The position numbers were made by a program, and so were the translations under genes. 64,000 bases of DNA from Seiridium cupressi (lineage: Eukaryota > Ascomycota > Sordariomycetes > Amphisphaeriales > Sporocadaceae), in assembly GCA_036674765.1 (NCBI GenBank), contig JARVKI010000114.1:62001-126000 (forward strand), read 5' to 3'. Numbering within the stretch: position 1 is the first letter of the stretch; every line of letters begins with the position of its first letter. The notes below the pieces were generated by a model. That model was not told the DNA's origin. It searched no databases and saw only the letters and a list, made by a program, of their open reading frames with translations. Below, piece after piece: positions 33,352 through 44,872 of the stretch.

Positions 33352-35268
33352 CAAATCGCGCACAACGTAAAACGAGTGGCCGTAGTTACTTCTCCAGGAA
33401 AACGAGTGTCTTTCACATAGCTTGCTACGGAAACAGCGACATGTACCGCCTGGACCTCATCTGAAGCTTTCCAGGATAGCAGATATGCTGTATTCTGACA
33501 TTATCGTGATATCAGTTAGACCGTGTACTATACAATTAGAAAAGACTTTCCATGGAGAGTCGTGCCAACTTAAATGTTTCCTACAAACAACATCGCCAGT
33601 ATATAGAGAGTTGATGCCGTTAGATTGGATACATGTAGCTACCAATTTAGGCGCTTGGAAGATCGTCGAGATCGTACAGAGCAGACGCAAGCGTCTGCAT
33701 ACCTCTCTTATAGCACCTGCTCCAGCTTCGTCTATTTGGTCTGCTCTTCCATAAATGTGCAGTCGAGCTTTTTTATGACACATACATAGGTACTCGGGTG
33801 GAAGGTACGCTTGACGGATGCTGAGTTACAATGTTTCAAACACTTGCACGTGGTTTCCGTTACAAGCCACAATTAGCTAATGAAAACCCTCGTAGACATG
33901 ATCATTGGATGCCTTTTGGCCCGGGTGTTGATGTATAATTTGGTCGTTGTAGAATAGAATGATGGTACCGACGATCAAGGTGCAGCCCGTTCATTTCATG
34001 CTGCCCGCCGTTGCAGAACCACGAAGACGACAGCTGAACAGTTGAGCGACGACCATAGAAGCCACATTAATCCACAAGCAGTGTGTCAAGTTCAAATCCC
34101 CATGGATTACAGATTGATATGAGCTGGTACGACATGCTGAACAAACCTCGTGCAATTCATTTGCCCATGCAGGCACACAGACGGCGGAACATACTCTCCA
34201 TGTGACGGACCTAGACCTTACCGTCTGGGAACTTGATTGAAATGCGCTGACATCATCGCTGCGTGCAGCATGTGATTGGCGTCACAGGTTCGCGCTTCAA
34301 GGAAGGGTCGTAATACTTGATTCGGAAGCAGCTGCAACTACACTCGAATAACCAGTGCGAGTACCATGACTTGACACCGCGAATCAAGAATGAGTGGATC
34401 CGGCAGCCACGCATCAATAGGGAGCTCGATTCTTTCCTGCGGCTAGGTATCATGTAGTCGCTTCCGTTTGTGTGAAATATCAAGCCGGAGAAGTCAGCAC
34501 GCAGCTGTAGGTGTTGCGTACTCTCAGCCACAATAAGGTGTGGCAGCGGTTCAACGCTAGCGTGCTAAAGCCTCACTTTAATCGGCATCACCTTTCTCTG
34601 AACCCCCCGACTGAGTGCGAGATCTAACTCGCTTCGATCCCTTGTCCGTGGATGCCATTGTTGATTTATGTACTCGATATGAGGTGCACCCTCAATGCGC
34701 ACACAAAGAAGGAAAGGTTCGATGCTGGCGGGTATCCACAGACTCAGTAACCAAGTACTGACCTGGAACTATAATCCAAGGTTGTACTCCCAATGCTCTG
34801 ATCATTCTGTTCACTGTGTCGATGGCACTGTAAAATGGAGGACTTGCCATATTCTTTTAATTTGTGTCGTCAGAGAGAAAACGAACTTTTTGTTCTGTGG
34901 AAGGTTTGCACCGCCCGGACCCTCCCATTCCGATAATTGAGCAGATTCCGTTGAACCAGCAATAGAGAATGTTAATTCAGTAATGAGCAACATCGTTTTG
35001 ACTTGATTTTTTTCTCCCGATGTTACTGGGAAATTTTGGGTGCATAGCTCTACCTGGCAGCATTAACAACTTTCTCCGTTGACTACTTCATCTCATAAAA
35101 CTCGATGAAGCAAGCACTGCTACCGTTTCGACACTTCTCCACAATACGAACGCCCCAGTCCTCTAAATTTGAACTGCTTCAGCTGCATGAGCGTCAAACC
35201 CCCAAGGACTTTTCTCTTCGGATGCGTTTAAAACTACAACGACAGTTTGCACAGCATCTAAAAACAGA
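33352..35268. other. Gene-free stretch
   Basis: Scattered ORFs under 115 codons on both strands (33422-33754, 33457-33783, 34253-34531). None recognisable. Confidence 0.45.
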
Positions 35269-35700
35269 ATGGATTTTGTTGAGGCATGGGTCGGGCTGAT
35301 CGACTACCACTTTGTGTCTCGTCGAGACACAATCGTCCACTACGGCCGCTCTCTGCAAAACTTCATACATCTTCCGCGCTTTCTGTGTCCGTTCGATGAC
35401 AGGGGACCGGGCATCAGCAAGACATACTTGCGGGTAGGCGCATCTTGCATGTGTTTCTCGATTCTCTGGTCCATCTTTCTTCTATGGCTGGCAAGGCTGG
35501 GTGGAATGCCGATCTGGTCTGAGGGAACAGCTGCGTTGGGCGTGATGAACCTCCTGATAGGTCTTATGGTCTGGGTTGGCGCACTTTTTGGCAAGTGCTG
35601 TCGACATGACCTTGACGAGGAGAGCGAGAGTGGCTTGGAATTGGGACGGCAGCGATATGTAGATTCACTCAGAGCCGAAACCTGCATGATTATCATTTGA
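35269..35700 (+). CDS. Small two-TM orphan ORF, doubtful
   Basis: 143 codons from ATG 35269 (MDFVEAWVGLIDYHFVSRRD). Two hydrophobic stretches, ASCMCFSILWSIFLLWLARL and TAALGVMNLLIGLMVWVGAL, are followed by an acidic tail. A further ORF in the next frame (35105-35299) overlaps its start. No family recognised and no splice evidence. Confidence 0.35.
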   Translation: MDFVEAWVGLIDYHFVSRRDTIVHYGRSLQNFIHLPRFLCPFDDRGPGISKTYLRVGASCMCFSILWSIFLLWLARLGGMPIWSEGTAALGVMNLLIGLMVWVGALFGKCCRHDLDEESESGLELGRQRYVDSLRAETCMIII

Positions 35701-37764
35701 AGACCGGTTTATTGGTAAAGCCTTGACCGCGACGGACACTTCAGTATATCATCTAGGTACAATGCGGCCAATACATCAGGCTTGGGAAGAACATCTTATT
35801 CATTGTAAATCTCGACATTATAAGTGGATTCCTCTTGTCTATACAAGTTGCTTCAACGAGGAGGGTGTAGACGTCAACACCTTTCACGTTTGCAAAGACG
35901 GGAAGTCTGTCTGCTATCATCTCTCGAAGGGTTACCCACCTAGAAACACCTATGCAGAAGCTGACCTGCACGCTCCACGGATCTTCGGGGAACGCAACTA
36001 GGTGCTCATCCGCTTGTTCAAGCTTGACTTGCTTCAAGGTGCGGCTTTGAAACTTCCGCCATGTCACATTAGCTTGGACGAGCGCAATGTTCCCCGTTTA
36101 CATCGGGACTTGCAGTTCTTCCTGGACTCAGTATCTTTGGATGGGTTCCCAGGATCTTCAGAAATTTACATAACTTCCTCCACCGCTCGTCTTCATCCCT
36201 GACACATTTTGAATTCACGGTGACTGCGACTCCAACTAGAATACGGCTTTATAGATTGAAGCCCTTCATCGTTCTATATCAGGTTTGGCGTTTTCCTTCT
36301 CTCTCACGATACGTAGTCGAAATATATCAAGCGTCCAGACTATCCAGCAAGTCCAACAGGTCTTTGACCAATGTTAAGTATATCTTAGTCATAACAACGA
36401 CGGCTTGATCGATTTTTGTTTGCAGGGGAATGGTAAATGGGTCGCAACAAAGCCTGGCCGTTTGAACATGACCAAGAGCAGTTTGAAGATGCCTAACAGC
36501 CGGATTAGTCTTGATAAGACAAGACAATGGCTACTAGAGGAGCCAACTGTGTCTTAAGGTAATAAATAAGAAACGTTCGCCTTCTTGTCTTGGAATTCAA
36601 CATGCCCGTTCCAGTTCTCCCCGATCCCAACCAAGCCGCAAAGCTCTTGCAGAAGCCTCTCGAACTGATAATAGTTGTGCTGGGCAGATTCAGCGTCAGG
36701 AACTGCTTCAGAGGTATTGAGAATATTATGAGAACAGTTAGGGATGTGCAAACCAACGGCAATCTCGGTGGCTTCTATTGTTTGCGGCTCGAATGATATC
36801 CAAGGAGCAGCCCTGCATTGCACCAGCAAGACATTTGCGATTTCATCTGGGGTACAACCAACCTCCTCTGATTCACCCAGTGATGTTCACTATCAACCAA
36901 CACATCGAAACGTGTTTCGAGAACTCGCTTTAACGCCTGTTTACTTTCTTATTAAATAGCTTGTTTAATTGTGGTGGCTGGGTTCAGTAAATATCTCAAG
37001 CTTGGTTTGCATTTCTCGCAAGCCGATCCGTCTGCAAAATATGAAATGATGCAGCTGATATCCCCATATGGTTCGTGCTGGATATCTGTATGTTCATCAG
37101 ACATATCGGACTCATCCCTTATTTTTGTATCGCTTTCTAACCCATTGTTCGAGAAGCTTGGAACTCATCGTGGCATTGTAGGGTTTCTTTTTGTCTCCTG
37201 CCAACTTCCTGGTTTTGTGTGTTTTCAGTGAGTTGGTTGATGGTCGGATCTGGTATATTCCCGACTGGTAACGGTTTGAAAGAAACTCGAATGTCTTGCG
37301 TGACTTGAGCTCGTTGGGGTCGACATTGCAAGAAGCAAATTGTCGAATGGAAAGGAGGGGTGGGCAAGCGATGAACCCGTACCGATACCTATAACATGGG
37401 TGAGCAGGTGTATAAGGTGGCTAGATAGGGCCTAATGACTGCCACAAGCACTCCTATTCAACTATCCACACTATGGTGTTACGCCACTTAAATTTCACGG
37501 TCACTTTTGATGGCAGGCATGGAGACTCAAGTAAGATCTTAGAACTTAACAACAGTGGCATCGTGGCCAAAACGTTTCATGTTCTAATTGAAAATAAACG
37601 ACTTGAAACATAAGTTATTCTTTTTTTTTACCGTAAATCTTAGAAGCGATAGAGGGTGGACCCAAAATCCAATGCTCATCCGCTTAGAGGCTTACTTTAC
37701 CATGAACCCTTCCCTTATACCTATCCTTTGCATTTCGAGTGGTTGAATAGTTGCTCTGTGATTG
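35701..37764. other. Gene-free stretch
   Basis: Two in-frame short ORFs (35723-36001 and 36002-36202) separated by a TAG could be one decayed ORF. The minus ORFs 36505-36829 are unsupported. No domain recognised. Confidence 0.4.
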
Positions 37765-38860
37765 TCAAGTTGCATGGGCCATCATTGTGATTCCAGCATC
37801 AATACTCAAGCCGGTCCCATTAATGTAGCTGGCCGATGGGCTGCACAAAAATACAATGTAATCAGCCACTTCCTCGACCGTCGCGGCTCGGTGAAGTGGT
37901 GAAATAGTCTTGATCATTGGTTCAAGCTGAGGCACTCGCTGAAGACTTGCCTGCATCATTGGCGTGTCCACCCAAGAAGGACAGACAGCGTTGACTCGGA
38001 TGTAGCTTGCAAAGCAATCAATGGCTTGTTTGTATATCAGCATTTGTATGCGATGATTCCATAAGAATAACAAGTGACAGATGACGATCATACCTACAGA
38101 CTTGGTAAGCCTGATAATGGCGTGTTTCGAGGTAGTGTACGGCATCATGCCCGGCGCTACAACGTAGGAATTCACAGAACCCAAGTTCACGATGGAACCT
38201 CTACCGAGACTTCGGGTACCGTGACGGCCGGTGTAGGTCAACGGCTCCTGCTCAGCCATTACCTTGGTCACCCCTCGAACACACAGCATGGTTCCTTTGA
38301 TATTGACCTCGAGAGTCTTCGAGAAGACATCGATGTTTAGATCAGGCGTGGCAGCGCCAGAAATGTTTCCCAGCTGCATTAAATGATACAAAAATCAGTA
38401 TATTGTATTCTGCAATGTAACCAGATAGGTCAGTGGAGGAGAGTAGTTATATTTACGCCGGCACTGTTGACACTATAGTCGATGCGTCCAAACTCCTTCA
38501 CCGTGGCATCGACCATGGATTGTGCGCTACTTTCGTCCGAAATGTCTACCTTAAGAGCAAGCGAGCGGTATTGGGGATGTTTGGCGTACTTCTGGCTCGC
38601 TTTGGCAGCATCACGTGCTCCTGTTTCGTTAATGTCTGCGAAGACGATTGCTTCAACGCCGGCTTCTGCAAAAGCGAGTGCTGTTTCTCTGCCAATACCG
38701 CCCGCTGCCTGAGTCGATTTACAGATGTTAGTGTCATTTGAATGAGAGTGGGGAAAGGAATGCCATTTCTGTGTTCCAATAAACATGAACAGGGAATGGG
38801 GGATTGGCATACACCTGTAACTAAGGCCGTACCGGCGTTGAGGGTAACCTTGGATGCCAT
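37765..38860 (-). CDS. Classical SDR, 3-oxoacyl-ACP-reductase-like
   Basis: A 279-residue NAD(P)H-dependent reductase of the classical SDR family. Four exons: 38813-38860, 38457-38708, 38094-38373 and 37765-38024, introns of 69-104 bases. The first exon has only 16 codons and ends inside the cofactor loop; splicing gives LVTGAAGGIGRETALAFAEA (TGxxxGIG, residues 15-22). Then VDISDESS, NSAG (97-100), the catalytic Ser in VNLGSVNSY (S166), YTTSK (Y179/K183) and the C-terminal YINGTGLSIDAGITMMAHA. Such enzymes act in polyketide, toxin or sugar-alcohol pathways; the substrate cannot be inferred. A PKS fossil lies 0.8 kb upstream, so it may be a leftover tailoring gene. Confidence 0.88.
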
Positions 38861-39671
38861 TTTTGGGGAACCACACATTCCCGGGCGCCACTGAAAGCTG
38901 CGAGTTCACAGACAATGTTGACGAAAAAGTTGGAATGGATCCTCTTGCCCGTTTACCAGACGATCCGACCAGTGCATAAGGAGCACAGGCCAGTCAGTCC
39001 CATTGGCAAGGATTTCGATCAACATATGATTTGTCAACATTACAAGTAAGGGCTAAATGATCGTCACTTCTTTTTCTTTTCTTGGTTATGTCGTGGATAA
39101 CCTTGCATATTCTTGCTCCTCATAAGGCTACATAAAACCAACTGATTCATCTCTAGTCCCTGTTATCCTGCAACTGATTGTTGTTGGGCACGTAAAGCGA
39201 ATCCAACGCTACCCTCAGGTTGTGACATTGCCGTTGTGTAACCACCTGTCTTTGATTGAAATGAGGGGTTGCTAAATCCGTGTAGCTCCTGATCTTGCAC
39301 AGCCTGTCGACCGAAGTAAGGGGCTTCTCAATCATGTGTACCCACACCATTTGTACAGCCTGTGGAACGAGATAAGAGCGTACCAATCCGGGCCGGGCGG
39401 AAGGGAACAGTTGTGAGCGGCAATACAACTTTGGAATACATTTGTGCGTAGAGATCTGTACGTATTAGTTAAAACAGGTATTGCGACGTTGATTAGCGCC
39501 CAACCCTACCTCTCATAGTAGAGCTATGTTTTAAGGTTTCAGGTCCATAATATAATGATTACAACCTTGAGGGCAAGCAATCTTGTTTGTTTCAAATTGA
39601 TTTGTCGCTTTAGTGCTCCGACGTAAGGGGATGATCACCGGTTTGCGATGGCACCTTCACCGAAGGGCTGA
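38861..39671. other. Upstream region of the SDR gene
   Basis: Promoter side of the SDR. The minus ORF at 39153-39428 is not supported. Nothing specific recognised. Confidence 0.4.
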
Positions 39672-39975
39672 GCACTGGTGCCTGGGAGCAGGGACAATTC
39701 CTTCGCCAGAAACATAATGCGTGCGACCGGTGACTAAGGACTCGACGTTGTAATGAACTCCTTATCTGGAGAGACTCTTGTCGTATCTTGGAAACTCTTG
39801 GGAACGTATTGCTCCTGGTGGCCGTTTCCTTGAAGTTGGAAAAATGGACATTGAAGCTAACACGAAACTTCCAATGGCTCGATTTGCTGAAAGTGTTAGC
39901 TTTCACAAAGTTACTGTAGAGGAGCTCGAAACTCTGGGTGCTAATTTCCAAACGGTGGCAGCTTGGGGTCGATGA
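39672..39975 (+). pseudogene. Fossil of a highly reducing PKS enoyl-reductase domain
   Basis: In the plus strand the frame reads SRDNSFARNIMRATGD, stop (TAA 39735-39737), GLDVVMNSLSGETL. After a frameshift near 39778 it reads SWERIAPGGRFLEVGKMDIE and NTKLPMARFAESVSFHKV. These are consecutive blocks of the ER domain of fungal highly reducing polyketide synthases (SRD.SFa..im..T.g.GVDVVLNSLSGE.L..SW.ciA..GRF.EiGK.Di..N..L.m..F..n.sF). Only about 100 codons remain of a gene usually above 7 kb, with a stop and a frameshift. No other PKS domains were seen nearby. Confidence 0.85.
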
Positions 39976-42946
39976 CTGGTAAAAGTCTGATACTTTCAAA
40001 GTATCTCAGTTGATATACAACTTAATTGTTTTTGCAACCGTTATAATACGCTTGATATCAAGTGAAAAGACGTCCAACCCACGGTAGAACTACATTCTTC
40101 GTTTACTTCTCTCTCTGATACTCAATCAATCAACCAATTCACCCCTTATAACCTTCGTCCATCTTGACATGCCCTAGGCAGGCTGTGTGCAGCATGAATT
40201 TAAGTCGTGTCAAGGGAGGCAGAAGTAAAGGTCTAGCTACCCAACTATCTACCTGCTATGAGTACCAAGGTACTTGGACAGGTATCCAGCTTGTATCTAG
40301 AAGTACGTCACTTAGGTACATGGGTACTTTATGAATGGCACCCCGGTTTCAGGTCGTTTGTCACAGCCAATCAACGTCAACATTAGCGCTTACCAGCGGG
40401 GTGCCATCGATGGATCCTTGAATATGGGTCATAGGACCATTATAGTACTAGTGGCGGTGCCCGACATGGGAAAGGTCCCTGAGTGTCACGTTATAGGGAT
40501 TCTAGGGGTTAGTTAGAAATGACTACAAGACGGGAACTCCTATTCCTATAGATTACCACTATAGAGTTGGAAATTCCATATGTCATCTTTGTCATTGACA
40601 CTAAATCAACCTGGTGCTATCAAATAACCCCGGGGAGATACTTTCCAGCAATTAAAGATTGGTGTCCCACGACACAGAAGGAAATCACAGTTTTCGATGG
40701 CACATCATGGCTTCAGTATCTCAGAGAACGATACGACACTGGAGGATTGTGGACTAGGAGTGCCCCTGCTGCAAAGGCAGCAGTGTTATGGTGAACGGCA
40801 TACCAAAACACTGGACTCAGGTGCGACCCCAATGTATTTTTGGCAAGGCCTAGCTAATTGCGGGATTATGATAGCCCTACGGCCAAATATTGGTTCTATT
40901 TCCTAAAGGGATACCCAACCCGCCAACACCCAAAGCCGCTACCAGAAACTGTGGCCAACTAAGTACTCTCCACCCGGACGCTGACTCCCTATCAATCATT
41001 CTTGAAAAGTTGCGTAAGAATGATATCAAGCAATGGGATATTCTGGAAACCCGCCTCAGTATTCCATATCAAGAACACAGCTCTTCCTGATCGCCCAGCT
41101 ATCCCTAATGTCATATTTTCTATTTGCAATGCCGCGGATGTTGAACTCCATTCGATGCGACTTGACTAAGTACCCAAAAGTCAAAACTTAGGGCCAGGAA
41201 TAAGAAGATAAAATAAGAAAATAATGTCAATGAATAAAAATAGAAAATGGGGTAGGAATATAAAATCAAGGAAATTCCTTATTCTTTTATGAATATATAA
41301 AACAAAACGCGAGGAATATATGTTGTTAAATATAATGAAGCTTACGTTTATGTTGTGCCTGCGGTCTTTGCAAACCACTACTGACTTAATCTTAGGGAAC
41401 TATCACGTCAGTGCTACGGAGGAAACCCCAACTCTCTGGCACTACTGTCAACCTCCTGGGCAAATGTAATTTGGTAATTTCGAAGCACTATATCAACTAT
41501 AGGGCAGGCTTGGATAACATCACAATATCACCATATAATCCTTTATTCCGCTTCTGTGGCACACATAAAATATCGCCTCCGTCCCTGCTGGAGCCCGATG
41601 TCTCAGCAACTCCAGAGGCGATCTTGGCCATTGTGCTGTACGATTCCTTCCAGCTATGGGCCCATTCCATCGCTCCTCTTGGCCATTTTCACATCCGCTA
41701 TCATAATCTGTCCTGGGGGTAGCTGAATTTCGCAGGGTTGAAACTTGATAGTCTGTGATCCGGAGTCTGAAATCGCGTCAGAGTTTAGGCTTACCTCTTA
41801 CGACCTGTCCATGTGATCGACGGCTTCTGTGTGCTGCTAAAAAAAATAAAAAATAAAAAAAGGGTTGTAAGATCTCATCGGGTCCTCGTACTTATTCTAA
41901 TGTCGAGTTGCCATTGATTCGAGGCCAGTGGCCCTTGTAGAGCACCGATCAATATTTTGTGTGAATTGAGTCCAGCGAATACTAGATAATTCAATATGTT
42001 AGGCATCATTTGATTGGCCATTAATATAGCCATGGCTGAGTATTTGAACCCAGCCCCTGCTTTTGTGTTGGCAATTGGGGTCATAATCTCGAGGAAGGCA
42101 GTATTAAAGCAGGGGAGCAGGGGCAGCCAGTACGTCTTAAAACCCGGCTAATCTCACACATGCATATCTGCTAATTATAGCGATGAGGTAACCGAAAAGC
42201 CACATTAGTTTAGAGGTGCGAGAAGCGAGGGAAGCAGACTTGGATGTATGTACGGACGATCGTCCATACTCACATATTTACACTGTGTAAAGCGGAGGGA
42301 GCATGGTAGTTCTGATCTTCATTCGCAGATTAGACTAGATTATCGTTCGTGGAGCCTACTAGACACGTCTAGATTCGCACAATCCCAAGTGTCAGACAAG
42401 AAATGCTTTCTATATGTATCATATGGAGTATGATATATGTTACGGAATAATTTACTATTGAGGTAATGAAAGGTTTGTTATTTGGAGAATCGAATAGTGA
42501 ATAGGGTAATATGTTCTCTCGGCTTGGTTTCTCTTACCTCTTGAAATCTCTCTCACACAACGCGAAAACGGAACAAGCAACAGGCAGCATGGGTGTTCTG
42601 CTGACCGTTTACTACTCAAGCGCGGGTCGTCGGTAAGAGTGGTTCCGAGAGGCACGACAGGTCTCAAGCGCCAAAACATCTGCTAGACTCCGAATGGACC
42701 CGAATCCATCAGAGAGCGAGTTGTGGACACAAACGCAACACGGCATAAGAGATTACGACCACTGCCGGGCCTGTTTGCCGACATGGGCTAATACGGGGCC
42801 ACTGCGGCCATGAGGACTCCGACTGTTGTAGAGTCAACACGTTGGCATCACGTCCTCTTGGAGCCAGTGACTCTAGTGATGGCTAGCTCGAACAGACGCA
42901 CGACGGCGCCTCTATCGTCAAAGAAAGAGACAATCTAGAACGCGTC
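39976..42946. other. AT-rich gene-free region with possible LTR scrap
   Basis: It contains an AT-rich block at 41185-41350, an A-rich tract at 41837-41865 and many GTAC-rich words at 40260-40335. ORFs such as 41411-41722 and 41875-42084 (minus) are short and not assignable. A possible solo LTR is listed separately. The composition suggests transposon-derived or RIP-affected DNA next to the PKS fossil. Confidence 0.45.
42438..42678 (+). mobile_element. Possible solo LTR (weak)
   Basis: A 241-base segment that begins TGTTACGG and ends CAAAACA, giving the TG...CA ends with short inverted TGTT/AACA typical of LTRs, and has a pyrimidine-rich middle (CTTGGTTTCTCTTACCTC). No target-site duplication and no second copy in this window, so this is weak. 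Confidence 0.22.
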
Positions 42947-44872
42947 TCAAGAGACGTCAAATATAACATGGTCCCAGTTCCGCCGTTTTGGTGATCTGTC
43001 ATCGTCCAACAGTGTACCCCGTCTGTCCCTCTTCTCACAGTTTGTGTCTATATCCAAGCCATGCTCTCTTTCCTCTTGCCTGGGATCCGTGCCTACGTCG
43101 CCGTCTAAGTTCAAGAGATCTGAGTCGTCGTGCTGCTCAAGAAGCATGTCAATATCCCTGTCGACAGCGTCCTGATCTTGATCATGGTGCGTTACGTGTA
43201 CAGAGAGGTTTGCGGCATGGTGGTGGCCTGTAGTCCTCGGATCGATGCTGTTTGGTATGCCACCAGGATCGTCATTCAAGAGTGCTTGCAATTTGAGGTA
43301 CGTGTCGTGGTCGTCCGGCGGTGGATGATGGGTCTGGAGGTGAACGTCGTACGGCTCGTGTGTCGCATGGGGGCTATGGTGGTGAGTCAGCTCGTGGAAG
43401 GCGTCAAAATGGTCATTCACATCGTGCTGCCCAGACTGAGCGATGATTTGAGGGTCTATCTGAGCAAATAGGTTGACTGGGTCGTACGGTATAACAGACA
43501 AGGTGGATGTAGCATCGAGCAGTTGACGATGGTCGTGCGTCATGTGAGGCAGTGGTTCGTGCAGCAAGAGATGATCCGACGGAAGAGGTTCCGGATTCAG
43601 CAGAGATGCGAGGTCACTTTGATGGTCGTACTGTCTAGTGTTCTGGTCGGGCGGAGGTGACGCAGGTTTTGTTGGAGGGATCCTGAGATCTAATACTGTT
43701 TCGGCACCTCTTACTACTCGAGGCCGAGCTTCAGGCTCCGTCGACTGAGCTGCGTTCTCTGCGGCCAAAGCGGATACATCGGCGTTCAAGGCGGCTTTTC
43801 GGGTGGCAGTATTTGGTAGAGGCACCTTGCACAATTCCTTGCATTCAGAGCATAGCCTAATTACATCCGATACGGTTTCCTTGATGCGGCTCCAGTGATA
43901 GCGCTCTGCAATGGTTGCTGTGGTCTTATTGATGCCAGCATGACTTCCTGCTTGATGGACCTGCTTGGCGATGTCCATCTGGCGTACGGGATCGCTGATG
44001 ACCTCCTTGTCCTTGAGCATGAGTACGTCGTTTTCAAGCAGCTTGTAGTGCGTCGCTGCGCTCCGGAGCCTGCTTTTCTCGGCGCGGTCAGATCCGTTCG
44101 GATATTTCCCGTACTTGAGGTAAAATTTGATCTTGTCGAATCTTTCTTCACTCACCGGCCCGTCAGCGCCGTCTCCGGCGGCTTCTCCAAGATCTCGGCC
44201 ATAGATGATGGCATCGACGAGGCGATCAGGGTACGACTTGAGATTACCGCAGCCCTTGACACGCCCGATGCGTTTGAAGCCGAGGCCGTCCCAAATCTTG
44301 CACGAGGCAACGTTCGTCTCGTAGACCAGATTGAAAACGGAATAGGTGTATTCTAGCTTAGGGGCCCAGTCAAGATAGCTCTCACCCATCAGTCTGCCAA
44401 CGCCACGATTTCGCGCAGCTTCGGTGACCAAAAAACCAGCGTTGCACACGTGACTACTTCGACCAGGATAGTTGGGCTTGATGTAGAAACTGCCAAGACA
44501 CTCTTTCGACCAGTCTTTGCCTTCAACAACTTGCTCAGCGCTATCAATGGTGCCGAGTAGCATAATGGCGGCAAAATTCTGGAACCAGTATTTTGAGAAC
44601 TGCTCCAGGGCCATTGGTTCGATCATGGGATATGTATCGCCACCCTCGATCTCCTTGGCAAATTGGTCCGACAAGTACTTGAGCAACGATGGCGGCACTT
44701 GGGAGCTTGATGCAAAGGGCACCACTGTAGCAATTGTCTGTCGGTCCCTCAGTGTGACCTGACGGGGCTGAATGTTAGCGGGAAAGCCTGGTTTTCCAGG
44801 CTCTGGGTACGGCGCAGGGCCCGACACACGGTAGATGGTCGGGCTCGCGGGATCATCCATAATAGCAGGCAT
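42947..44872 (-). CDS. SPT10: Spt10-like protein: GNAT acetyltransferase plus integrase-type HHCC zinc finger
   Basis: The likely orthologue of yeast Spt10, a nuclear regulator of core histone genes. The 641-residue single-exon ORF starts MPAIMDDPASPTIYRVSGPA at 44872 (the frame continues upstream but without ATG). Order: family block VTLRDRQTIATVVPFASSSQ (39-58); GNAT domain about 90-230 with the acetyl-CoA loop RNRGVG (154-159), NVASCKIWDGLGF and KSYPDRLVDAIIYGRD; then a finger with H306, H311, C341 and C344 in GSHAGINKTTATIAERYHWS...CSEC, the H2C2 pattern of retroelement integrases. The C-terminal half is His/Asp/Pro-rich and disordered. In yeast the equivalent finger binds histone promoter elements. 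The finger makes a domesticated integrase piece likely. Intact; upstream region 44873-46750 separates it from the coiled-coil gene. Confidence 0.85.
   Translation of the reverse strand: MPAIMDDPASPTIYRVSGPAPYPEPGKPGFPANIQPRQVTLRDRQTIATVVPFASSSQVPPSLLKYLSDQFAKEIEGGDTYPMIEPMALEQFSKYWFQNFAAIMLLGTIDSAEQVVEGKDWSKECLGSFYIKPNYPGRSSHVCNAGFLVTEAARNRGVGRLMGESYLDWAPKLEYTYSVFNLVYETNVASCKIWDGLGFKRIGRVKGCGNLKSYPDRLVDAIIYGRDLGEAAGDGADGPVSEERFDKIKFYLKYGKYPNGSDRAEKSRLRSAATHYKLLENDVLMLKDKEVISDPVRQMDIAKQVHQAGSHAGINKTTATIAERYHWSRIKETVSDVIRLCSECKELCKVPLPNTATRKAALNADVSALAAENAAQSTEPEARPRVVRGAETVLDLRIPPTKPASPPPDQNTRQYDHQSDLASLLNPEPLPSDHLLLHEPLPHMTHDHRQLLDATSTLSVIPYDPVNLFAQIDPQIIAQSGQHDVNDHFDAFHELTHHHSPHATHEPYDVHLQTHHPPPDDHDTYLKLQALLNDDPGGIPNSIDPRTTGHHHAANLSVHVTHHDQDQDAVDRDIDMLLEQHDDSDLLNLDGDVGTDPRQEEREHGLDIDTNCEKRDRRGTLLDDDRSPKRRNWDHVIFDVS

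Noticed and set aside
34080..34110. GTTCAAATCCC resembling a tRNA B box
   Set aside because: The flanking bases do not pair as a T-arm and no A box or acceptor stem was found.
42947..44872. Reading the HHCC finger as an active retrotransposon
   Set aside because: There is no reverse transcriptase or integrase core (D,D-35-E), and the finger is fused behind a GNAT domain in one long intact ORF, as in Spt10.
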